DNA from: Phaeovulum sp.
GTDB taxonomy: Bacteria > Pseudomonadota > Alphaproteobacteria > Rhodobacterales > Rhodobacteraceae
Length of the DNA: 64,000 bases
Assembly: GCF_030684035.1 (NCBI RefSeq)
Contig: NZ_JAUXPI010000062.1
Coordinates: 1-64,000 of the forward strand
Direction: 5' to 3'
The notes beneath the pieces are model-generated. The model did no database searches, was not told the DNA's origin, and saw nothing but the letters and a program-made list of their open reading frames with translations. This document shows positions 58,814 through 64,000 of this stretch, one piece after another (the first letter of the stretch is position 1; each line of letters starts with the position of its first letter). The position numbers were made by a program, and so were the translations under genes.

Positions 58814-59854
58814 TCACATGCCGAACACTTCGTTCCAGCGGTCGATCCAGCCCGCCTTGGCGGCGTTCATCGCGGCGTAGTCGATGCGCTTGAGCCCGGC
58901 GATCATTTCGGCACCATAGGTCCATTTGGCTGCGGCCTCGGGGCTCAGCACCACGTTCCTGCCCGATGGCGCATCAACCCCCTGCTCGCCGAGCACCACT
59001 TGCAGCGCCGGATCGAGAATGAAGTTGATGAATTGATGCGCAAGCTCGACGTTTTCCGCACCCTTGGGAATGTTGACCGTGTTCAGCGTCGCATAGTCGC
59101 CATCTTCCAGCTTGGCCCAGACCACCGTCGGCACCGCTGCCTGCAACTGGCCAAGGCTGAAATCCTGCGCCAGCGAAACGGTGATTTCGCCGGTCGAGAA
59201 CAGGTTGATCATCTCGGAGCCGGTATTGTAGTTCTTCACCACATTCGGTTTCAGCGCCGCCACTTCGGCCCATGCCGGTGCCGGGTCGGCAAAGACCGAG
59301 GTGCCCGCCTTGTCGCCTGCCAGCATCACCACCATCGGACCGGCGGTCGTGGTGATCCCCGGCAGCGAGATCGAGGCGGCAAGATCGGCGCGCCAGAGGT
59401 CGTTCCAGTGGGTGATCGGCGGCGTCACCTTGGCGGAGTCATAAACAATGCCAACCCGGCCAATCGTATAGGCGGGGCCATAGGCACCCTGCGGTGCCTG
59501 CGCGATGTCATGCAGCCCGGCGATATTGGGGGCCAGCGCGCGGTCAACCGGCTGGAACAGGCCTTCTTCGATGCCGATCTGGCTGAAGCTGTCGGTCAGG
59601 TAGATGACATCAACGCCCTTGCCATCACGCACCCGCAGCTTGTTCAACCGGTCGGCGTTGTTGCCGGTTTCGAAAACCAGCTCGCAACCGCACAAAATCT
59701 GGAACGGTTGCACGATGAACTCGTTGAGCTTGTCACCGTTGAACCCCCACCACGAAATGGTGAGCGTCTTGGCCGAAACGAGTTGCGGCATCGCGGCCGC
59801 GGTCAGTGTCAGAAGTGCCGCGCCTGACAGGCGCTTGAGCGAATGCAGGGACAT
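58814..59854 (-). CDS. Extracellular solute-binding protein (PotD-like)
   Basis: This 346-aa periplasmic protein has a signal peptide ending LVSAKTLTI (cleavage near residue 28). TLTISWWGFNGDKLNEFIVQPF, VDVIYLTDSFSQIGIEEGLFQPVD, AYTIGRVGIVYDSA and AHQFINFILDPALQ follow the spermidine/putrescine-binding fold. It may bind a polyamine, an amino-acid derivative or a related cation. The ATG at 59854 has GAGG 8 nt upstream; the longer frame runs into the inserted element and is rejected. The element starts 113 bp upstream of the start codon, so any more distant promoter has been displaced. Confidence 0.9.
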   Translation of the reverse strand: MSLHSLKRLSGAALLTLTAAAMPQLVSAKTLTISWWGFNGDKLNEFIVQPFQILCGCELVFETGNNADRLNKLRVRDGKGVDVIYLTDSFSQIGIEEGLFQPVDRALAPNIAGLHDIAQAPQGAYGPAYTIGRVGIVYDSAKVTPPITHWNDLWRADLAASISLPGITTTAGPMVVMLAGDKAGTSVFADPAPAWAEVAALKPNVVKNYNTGSEMINLFSTGEITVSLAQDFSLGQLQAAVPTVVWAKLEDGDYATLNTVNIPKGAENVELAHQFINFILDPALQVVLGEQGVDAPSGRNVVLSPEAAAKWTYGAEMIAGLKRIDYAAMNAAKAGWIDRWNEVFGM

Positions 59855-59959
59855 GTGTGACCTCGTGTTGGAGAAGGTGAGCGATCTGGCAGCGGCGGGG
59901 TTCGCCCGCTCTGGTGCCGCAAACGCTACTTTCACGCTTCGCCAGTTGCAATGCCCTTT

Positions 59960-59967
59960 CCCGGCAC
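59960..59967. repeat. Target-site duplication, left copy (CCCGGCAC)
   Basis: CCCGGCAC here and at 62608-62615 directly flank the outer ends of the inverted repeats. An 8-bp direct repeat abutting both ends is the mark of transposition and fits IS1-type elements. Its perfection suggests the insertion is recent. Confidence 0.95.
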
Positions 59968-59986
59968 GGTAGTGTCTCAGTTTGAA
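59968..59986. repeat. Left terminal inverted repeat
   Basis: GGTAGTGTCTCAGTTTGAA, a perfect inverted copy of 62589-62607. Its GGT start fits IS1-family termini. The transposase stop codon (TGA, minus strand, 59977-59979) lies within it. Confidence 0.96.
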
Positions 59987-60867
59987 TTTACTTTTTTCCG
60001 GTAAGGCCCGCGCGGCTTGGGTGCAGGTGCGGCGGCGTCGACCAGTGCAACCAGCCATTCCATATCGTGCAGGGTCTTGCTCACGCCAGCAGCCATTGCC
60101 GGGGTGCATTTCAGCGTCTTGTGGATGCGCACAAAATTGTAGTGGACGAAGTAGAGCGAGAGCATGTGCAGGTGGTTCGCCACTTTCTTGCTGAAGCCGT
60201 TAGTCAGGCGGGTGAACCGACGCATCCCCATGCGCATGGTCAGATTCTGGCGCTCAACGTGCGAGGTGCTGATCATCGCCGGATCGGGCTTGCCAAAGAT
60301 CGGTTCCTTGATCGCGCCAGTGCATTCGGCGGGGGAATACTTGCGCTCGTGGCCCTTCGCGCCCGTAGGCTCGCCATAGAGTTTGACCAGCATTGCATAG
60401 TCGATATCGGCGGCGAAAGCATCTCCCACGGCCTTGAGGTAAGCCCCGTGCCCATCCGTGGTCAGTTGAACCCGGTTCGCCAGACGGTCGGCCAGATCGA
60501 ACATGAACTCGCGCGCGGTTGCAGCCGAACGGTCGCCAACCTCAAAGGCGACGATCATCTTGCTGTCGCGGTCAATCGCGGTCCACGTCCACACGTCACC
60601 AGCGCCATCTGGGGCAGCTTTGGCCTCCGCAACATTCTTGTCCTTGGCATAGACGAAGGACCAGATTTCGTCGCACTGGACCTGAGCCGCTTTAACGTTG
60701 CGCACGGTCACGTCATGGTAGGCTGCGCAAGCCCGGCCAGCGTCCTCAAGCAGCTTGGTCACGGTGTTAATAGAGACGCCCGTAATGCGGCTGATCGACC
60801 GCATGGACGATCCCTCAACCAGCATGCTGAGGATGGTGACGCGGGCTTTGATGTCGAGCTTGTTCAT
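59977..60867 (-). CDS. IS1-family-like DDE transposase
   Basis: This 296-aa transposase has an N-terminal helix-turn-helix (about 17-40, GSSMRSISRITGVSINTVTK). The catalytic core has D66 in VQCDEIWSF, D138 in LTTDGHGAYL and E205 in SHVERQNLTMRM, then a C-terminal block HYNFVRIHKTL. This is the IS1-type (single-ORF, no frameshift) pattern. I chose the ATG at 60867; a start at 60906 adds 13 residues. The reading frame ends inside the left inverted repeat. It looks intact, so the element may still move. Confidence 0.92.
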   Translation of the reverse strand: MNKLDIKARVTILSMLVEGSSMRSISRITGVSINTVTKLLEDAGRACAAYHDVTVRNVKAAQVQCDEIWSFVYAKDKNVAEAKAAPDGAGDVWTWTAIDRDSKMIVAFEVGDRSAATAREFMFDLADRLANRVQLTTDGHGAYLKAVGDAFAADIDYAMLVKLYGEPTGAKGHERKYSPAECTGAIKEPIFGKPDPAMISTSHVERQNLTMRMGMRRFTRLTNGFSKKVANHLHMLSLYFVHYNFVRIHKTLKCTPAMAAGVSKTLHDMEWLVALVDAAAPAPKPRGPYRKKVNSN

Positions 60868-60929
60868 ACCTATATGATATGAACTTTTATGCTTATCGTC
60901 AAGCACAATGTTTCCGATTCACATGGCAA

Positions 60930-60962
60930 GCTTCGTGTGCTAAGCATCAACACACGAAGCTC
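60930..60962. promoter_or_regulatory. Strong hairpin between transposase and tRNA-like gene
   Basis: AGCTTCGTGTG (60930-60940) and CACACGAAGCT (60952-60962) pair perfectly over 11 bp around an 11-nt loop. On the minus strand it lies just after the tRNA-like 3' end and 63 nt before the transposase start. It could process or end the tRNA-like transcript, or shield the transposase message from outside transcription. There is no T-tract. Confidence 0.6.
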
Positions 60963-60968
60963 TGTTGA

Positions 60969-61044
60969 TGGCGCGCCCGGTCAGAATCAAACTGACGACC
61001 TGGAGAGTAGCAATCACCCGCTCTATTCGCTGAGCTACGGACGC
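60969..61044 (-). tRNA. tRNA-Arg-like RNA with GCU anticodon inside the transposon
   Basis: This is a 76-nt cloverleaf on the minus strand. The acceptor GCGTCCG pairs with CGGGCGC (one G-U), discriminator G, and CCA is encoded. The D-arm is GCTC/GAGC with loop AGCGAATA. The anticodon stem GGTGA/TCTCC has one U-U mismatch and loop TTGCTAC, anticodon GCU. The variable loop is AGGTC; the T-arm GTCAG/CTGAC has loop TTTGATT. The body resembles tRNA-Arg(ACG) as I recall it. GCU would read Ser codons AGC/AGU, but the long variable arm of tRNA-Ser is absent. C56 to U in the T-loop is matched by G19 to A in the D-loop, restoring the elbow pair. U33 and A37 are kept. It may be a working variant or a decoy. 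Confidence 0.75.
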
Positions 61045-61047
61045 AAA

Positions 61048-61071
61048 GTGGTCAGCCCGAAAGCTGACCAC
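61048..61071. promoter_or_regulatory. Hairpin directly upstream of the tRNA-like gene
   Basis: GTGGTCAGC (61048-61056) and GCTGACCAC (61063-61071) form a perfect 9-bp stem with loop CCGAAA. On the minus strand it is followed by TTT and then, at once, the tRNA-like 5' end. It could be part of the tRNA leader or a structured portion of a longer RNA. On the plus strand it would be followed by CCCTTTCC, a weak terminator. Confidence 0.55.
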
Positions 61072-61086
61072 CCCTTTCCGACCTAG

Positions 61087-61135
61087 GGCCGCTGCCATAC
61101 CTTCCAAGGGATTGGGCAGCGGCCTTTCTATTTTC
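61087..61135 (+). terminator. Intrinsic terminator (plus strand) inside the element
   Basis: GGCCGCTGCC (61087-61096) and GGCAGCGGCC (61115-61124) form a 10-bp perfect stem around an 18-nt loop, followed by TTTCTATTTT. No plus-strand gene lies upstream within the element. It may end a plus-strand RNA antisense to the tRNA-like gene, or insulate the cargo from read-through. Confidence 0.7.
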
Positions 61136-61344
61136 CTTGGCCCCGGTAGCGGGTCGGCTTCACGCCGAGGCCGTGAACCCTCCTGATCATGGCAAGCCTC
61201 CTTTGCATGCCGGTGACTATGAGTGCGCGCAACCTCACTGTCAATGCGAAAAACGAAAGACTCGCATTTTACCGTTGCTGGTCGCAGCGTTTTAGGTTAA
61301 GCTATCTATATCGATGTCCTCACGCGTGGATAGGAGCCAGCCAA
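61136..61344. other. Leader region of the 260-aa cargo gene
   Basis: No convincing gene lies here. An in-frame extension of the cargo protein back to 61189 is open, but the product (Cys/Arg-rich, no ribosome binding site) is not coding in character. The AT-rich stretch TTAAGCTATCTATATCG (61297-61313), 32-48 bp ahead of the start codon, could hold the -10 of the cargo promoter. Confidence 0.4.
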
Positions 61345-62127
61345 ATGAACGGACAGCCTGAAACCATCCCGGCGGACGACAAGGCGAAACGAGAGCGCTC
61401 GACTATCGGCTTTCCGTATATGGACCTGAAGTCAGCGGCATCACTAGCCGAAGCGATTCACGGAAATGTTGGAAGCGGCGAATGTGCTGATGATCAGCTT
61501 GCCGCATGGAGCGGCCAAAGTCCAAAAAGCTCGACTTTTCGGGTTCAAGTCTCTTCCGCGCGAATGTTCGGCCTCCTTGGCGGCGACAACACTCGCCATC
61601 GGCTGACTGACCTTGGGCGGCAGCTTGTAGACCCTAATCAGGCTCGCGCAGCAAAGGTCAAAGCGTTCCTCAGCGTTCCTCTCTACAATGCCATATACGA
61701 AAAATATAAAGGTGGAGTCATTCCGCCGACAGCTGCACTTGAGCGCGACATGGCTCATCTCGGCGTGTCTCAGAAACAGAAGGATCGCGCTCGGCAAGCA
61801 TTCGAGCGCTCAGCGGAGCAAGCTGGATTCTTCGAGCAGGGGCGCAACCGGTTAGTTCAGCCTGGGGTAAATCAGGGCGCGGCCCTCCCAAAGATGGACA
61901 CACCAGCCCCCCAAAATGGGCACGGAGACGGCGGCGGTGGTGGCGGCGGGAATACAAAAGACCCGCTAATTTCCGCGCTTATCCAGAAGCTACCAGACAC
62001 AGGCCCGTGGGGGGCGGAGCAACGGGTAGCTTGGCTAAATTTGATGAAAATGGCCTTTCAGTTGTCCTATGGCCCGGCATCTGAAATCAGTATCAGCGTG
62101 GCTTCGGACTCGAAGCCCACCGCTTAG
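61345..62127 (+). CDS. Transposon cargo: 260-aa protein of unknown function with winged-helix-like region
   Basis: The protein is charged and Lys/Arg-rich at the N-terminus. A possible winged-helix region spans residues 20-120 (STFRVQVSSARMFGLLG, then HRLTDLGRQLVDPNQARAAK). An acidic/basic helical stretch follows (125-172). A Gly-rich linker (GDGGGGGGGN, 195-204) leads to a short C-terminal segment (DPLISALIQKLPDTGPW, then AEQRVAWLNLMKMAF). The domain order recalls DUF5343-like winged-helix proteins, but I cannot name a family. The ATG at 61345 has TAGGAG at the right distance. Its 3' end overlaps the opposite-strand 81-aa gene by 35 bp. Regulation of, or defence for, the element is possible but unproven. 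Confidence 0.75.
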   Translation: MNGQPETIPADDKAKRERSTIGFPYMDLKSAASLAEAIHGNVGSGECADDQLAAWSGQSPKSSTFRVQVSSARMFGLLGGDNTRHRLTDLGRQLVDPNQARAAKVKAFLSVPLYNAIYEKYKGGVIPPTAALERDMAHLGVSQKQKDRARQAFERSAEQAGFFEQGRNRLVQPGVNQGAALPKMDTPAPQNGHGDGGGGGGGNTKDPLISALIQKLPDTGPWGAEQRVAWLNLMKMAFQLSYGPASEISISVASDSKPTA

Positions 62128-62338
62128 CCGCCGCTGTCTTAGCAATCTCGGCCCTCCGCTCTGGTGTCATGCTGGACGCGCGGGCCTTGCCGCCCTTGCG
62201 CCCGAGCGCCTGCGCGGCCTTGTCCTTGCCATCATTATCCGGCGTGTCCTCAACCTCGCCCGTGGCGATCTTACCGATCAGCACAGCTAAGCCCACCGCG
62301 TCGGCGGGGCGCTTCTCTCCGTTCGGACCTTTTGGCAT
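62093..62338 (-). CDS. Transposon cargo: 81-aa basic protein with RKGGKARA motif
   Basis: This small basic protein begins PKGPNGEKRPADAVGLAVLIGKIATGE, then ALGRKGGKARASSMTPERRAEIAKTAAAKRW, a Lys/Arg/Ala-rich helical repeat often seen in short alphaproteobacterial hypothetical proteins. It could bind nucleic acid. Its ATG overlaps the stop of the 57-aa gene (TAATG), so the two are translated together. The function is unknown; the pair size is typical of toxin-antitoxin modules, but no known family is recognised. Confidence 0.7.
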   Translation of the reverse strand: MPKGPNGEKRPADAVGLAVLIGKIATGEVEDTPDNDGKDKAAQALGRKGGKARASSMTPERRAEIAKTAAAKRWASSPKPR

Positions 62339-62511
62339 TACTCAACTAACCTCACCTTGACATCCCACGATTGCGCCTCAGTGACCCGATGATCATTCTT
62401 GAGGTCACCGATGGCCTCATAGAGCGCTTCTTCCCAGGTCTGCGCTTCTTCGTTGAAGACGATAGTAACGTCGCTATCCGGCGGGCTTACTGTGATTTGG
62501 TATATTGGCAT
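62338..62511 (-). CDS. Transposon cargo: 57-aa small protein
   Basis: The product starts MPIYQITVSPPDSDVTIVFN and ends DVKVRLVE, with an acidic middle (EEAQTWEEALYEAIGDL). It looks like a small beta-alpha-beta unit. A strong ribosome binding site, AGGAGG, lies 7 nt upstream of the ATG at 62511. Just before it, TATGCT and AGCATA form a short hairpin. It is the first gene of the pair with the 81-aa gene (TAATG). No family is recognised. Confidence 0.68.
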   Translation of the reverse strand: MPIYQITVSPPDSDVTIVFNEEAQTWEEALYEAIGDLKNDHRVTEAQSWDVKVRLVE

Positions 62512-62588
62512 GGTTCGCCTCCTATGCTTCACGCTTAGCATATAGGAACACGCGGCGCTGGGCGATACCCCTGTCAACCCCGTCAGAT

Positions 62589-62607
62589 TTCAAACTGAGA
62601 CACTACC
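62589..62607. repeat. Right terminal inverted repeat
   Basis: TTCAAACTGAGACACTACC, the reverse complement of the left repeat at 59968-59986, perfect over 19 bp. The bases inward of it differ from the left end. Confidence 0.96.
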
Positions 62608-62615
62608 CCCGGCAC
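62608..62615. repeat. Target-site duplication, right copy (CCCGGCAC)
   Basis: Identical to 59960-59967. Removing one copy and the element would rejoin the oppF 3' end (62630) to the region 113 bp ahead of the PotD-like gene. Confidence 0.95.
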
Positions 62616-62629
62616 TTCCTGTCGCCAGA

Positions 62630-63622
62630 TCAGACCTCGGCCGGACCGGGAAAATGGCAGGCCACCAGATGCTCGCCCTCAGTCGGTTGCGGCACCGCTT
62701 CGGCGCAAATCGCCTCTGCGCGCGAACAGCGGGTGCGAAACACGCAGCCCGAAGGCGGTGCCAGCGGCGAGGGCAGATCGCCGACCAGCGGGATGACCAC
62801 CTTCTGCCGCTCCAGCACCGGGTCGGGGATCGGCACCGCCGACAAGAGCGCCTGCGTATAGGGATGCTGCGGCGCGCCATAAAGCGCTTGCCCCGATGCC
62901 ATTTCCATCATCTGCCCCAGATAGAGCACCATCACCCGGTTCGAGATGTGCTTCACCACGCTCAGATCATGGGCGATGAAAATCAGCGTCAGGCCAAGGT
63001 CGCGCTGCAATTCCATCAAAAGGTTGATGACCTGCGCCTGGATCGAAACATCCAGCGCCGAAACCGGTTCATCGCAGATCACCAGCTTGGGGCCGACCAC
63101 CAGCGCGCGGGCAATGCCGATGCGCTGGCACTGGCCACCGGAAAATTCGTGCGGATAGCGGTTGATCTGGTTCGCCAGCAGCCCCACCCGGTCCATGATC
63201 GCCTTGACCCGCGCCTTCACCTCGTCGCGCCCAAGTTCGGGGTGATGGGTGCGCAACGGCTCGGCGATGATCTCGCCCACGGTCATGCGCGGGTTGAGGC
63301 TGGCGAGCGGGTCCTGGAATACCATCTGGATATCGGCGCGGTATTTCAGCATCGCATGGCGTGAAAGCGGCAGAAGGTCGGTCTTGCCCTGCCAGATGGC
63401 GCGGCCGGTGGCGGGCACCATCTGGATCAGGGCGCGCGCCAGCGTGGATTTGCCACAGCCGGATTCGCCGACGATCCCCAGCACCTCGCCCTCGGCCAGA
63501 TCGAAGCTGACGCCGTTGACCGCCTGCAGCTTGCGCGGCGGGGTCCAGGGCCAGTCGCCCTCGCGGCGCAGGGTGAAGGCAACGTGAAGGTCTTCGACCC
63601 GAAGCAGAGGCGCGCCGGTCAT
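62630..63622 (-). CDS. oppF: Oligopeptide ABC transporter ATP-binding protein (OppF-like)
   Basis: This 330-aa ATPase has Walker A GESGCGKST, signature FSGGQCQR, Walker B LVICDEPVSALD, switch FIAHD, and the C-terminal peptide-transporter tail with GCVFRTRCSRAEAIC, a cysteine pattern common in OppD/OppF. The ATG at 63622 overlaps the OppD stop (ATGA). The gene set upstream lies outside the window. The mobile element sits 15 bp past its stop, between it and the PotD-like gene. Confidence 0.92.
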   Translation of the reverse strand: MTGAPLLRVEDLHVAFTLRREGDWPWTPPRKLQAVNGVSFDLAEGEVLGIVGESGCGKSTLARALIQMVPATGRAIWQGKTDLLPLSRHAMLKYRADIQMVFQDPLASLNPRMTVGEIIAEPLRTHHPELGRDEVKARVKAIMDRVGLLANQINRYPHEFSGGQCQRIGIARALVVGPKLVICDEPVSALDVSIQAQVINLLMELQRDLGLTLIFIAHDLSVVKHISNRVMVLYLGQMMEMASGQALYGAPQHPYTQALLSAVPIPDPVLERQKVVIPLVGDLPSPLAPPSGCVFRTRCSRAEAICAEAVPQPTEGEHLVACHFPGPAEV

Positions 63623-64000
63623 GCCATGCCCTCCAGGCTGCGGTTGCAGGCGCGCCAGCGCCCCGGCGCGTATTCGACAAGCGGCGCGAGGGTTTCGGCG
63701 CAATCTTCGCCGGCAAATTCGCAGCGCGGAGCGAACGGGCAACCCTGCTGGTCGCGGGTCATGTTGGGCGGGCTGCCGGGAATGCTGTCAAGCTCGCCGC
63801 CCTCATGGTCCACCCGCGGAATCGCGCGCAGCAGGCCGCGCGTATAGGGATGCGCGGGCTCGGCAAACAGCGGATAAACCGAAGCCTCTTCCATCACCCG
63901 GCCGCCATAAAGCACGATCACCCGTTCGCAGAACCCGGCGATCACCCCAAGGTCATGGGTGATGAGAATGGTGGCCATGCCGAACTCGCGCTGCAACTCG
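63619..64000 (-). CDS. oppD: Oligopeptide ABC transporter ATP-binding protein (OppD-like), partial
   Basis: This is the C-terminal part of an ATPase, cut by the window edge; the Walker A and signature lie beyond 64000. TILITHDLGVIAGFCERVIVLYGGRVMEE is the switch region and FAEPAHPYTRGLLRAIPRVD follows. The tail has CPFAPRCEFAGEDC with the usual cysteine pattern. It overlaps oppF by ATGA. Confidence 0.9.
   Translation of the reverse strand, partial: ELQREFGMATILITHDLGVIAGFCERVIVLYGGRVMEEASVYPLFAEPAHPYTRGLLRAIPRVDHEGGELDSIPGSPPNMTRDQQGCPFAPRCEFAGEDCAETLAPLVEYAPGRWRACNRSLEGMA

Larger units (their letters stand above)
59968..62607. mobile_element. 2,640-bp IS1-like transposon carrying passenger genes and an RNA
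   Basis: The element has 19-bp perfect terminal inverted repeats and an 8-bp target duplication. In order it holds an IS1-like transposase (59977-60867, minus), a strong hairpin (60930-60962), a tRNA-like gene (60969-61044, minus), further hairpins (61048-61135), a 260-aa unknown protein (61345-62127, plus) and two coupled small genes (62511-62093, minus). IS1-type elements are usually under 1 kb without cargo, so the content is unusual. It sits between oppF and the PotD-like gene and separates them by 2.6 kb. The cargo region has more AT than its surroundings, which suggests transfer from elsewhere. Confidence 0.93.

Noticed and set aside
59855-60109. N-terminal extension of the PotD-like binding protein
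   Set aside because: It would begin inside the mobile element and lacks a signal peptide; the start at 59854 gives a proper signal peptide and a GAGG site.
60907-60968. Extension of the transposase or a separate gene in this gap
   Set aside because: It contains a perfect hairpin and no open frame with coding character.
61189-61344. Longer start for the 260-aa transposon protein
   Set aside because: The extra 52 residues are Cys/Arg-rich without a ribosome binding site, whereas 61345 has TAGGAG at good spacing.

Overview
The window is GC-rich chromosomal DNA of an alphaproteobacterium, most likely of the order Rhodobacterales. This is inferred from gene content: heterotetrameric sarcosine oxidase, an ScfR-type regulator, a pyrimidine-catabolic module with a RutR-like box, CcmI, and dense ATGA/TGATG-coupled operons. 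No rRNA is present to confirm it, and I ran no searches.

Layout. 0.4-5.3 kb: phospholipid synthesis (psd-pssA), a fucosyltransferase-fold glycosyltransferase divergent from a GDP-mannose 3,5-epimerase homologue, then two coupled methyltransferases, one a stand-alone Hen1 RNA 3'-end methyltransferase. 5.5-11.9 kb: a dipeptide/oligopeptide ABC operon ending in a membrane dipeptidase. 11.9-16.7 kb: a sodium:solute symporter fused to a histidine kinase, a small membrane protein, a receiver and an ScfR/RamB-like regulator. 17.0-23.5 kb: reductive pyrimidine catabolism (NMT1-type ABC transporter, dihydropyrimidinase, amidohydrolase) behind a RutR-like operator. 23.6-28.1 kb: a four-gene 2-oxoacid:acceptor oxidoreductase with a GltD-ferredoxin fusion subunit. 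28.5-30.9 kb: tRNA-Arg(CCG), DUF1289, ruvX and ccmI. 31.1-44.2 kb: methylated-glycine catabolism (soxB, a small membrane protein, soxD, soxA, soxG; an AspT/YidE-like transporter; a DAO-family oxidase; a dimethylglycine dehydrogenase-like enzyme) with a tandem pair of secreted EF-hand proteins in between. 44.4-47.7 kb: a HExxH lipoprotein, a hydroxyacid dehydrogenase, an SH3-like protein and a CDF transporter. 48-53.3 kb: nucleobase salvage (ThiF/MoeB-like, dUTPase, phosphoribosyltransferase, nucleoside hydrolase, adenine deaminase-like). A small antisense gene sits inside the nucleoside hydrolase frame. 53.3-59.9 kb: a Pot-type ABC operon with an amidohydrolase and an M20 peptidase. 62.6-64 kb: oppF and a partial oppD.

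Between the last two blocks lies a recent 2,640-bp insertion (59968-62607) with 19-bp perfect inverted repeats, an 8-bp target duplication and an IS1-like transposase. It carries passengers: an Arg-tRNA-like RNA with a Ser-type GCU anticodon and a compensated elbow pair, several strong hairpins, a 260-aa protein of unknown function, and a coupled pair of very small genes. This element, the gene nested in the nucleoside hydrolase, and the Hen1 homologue without its usual Pnkp partner are the most unusual parts of the window.
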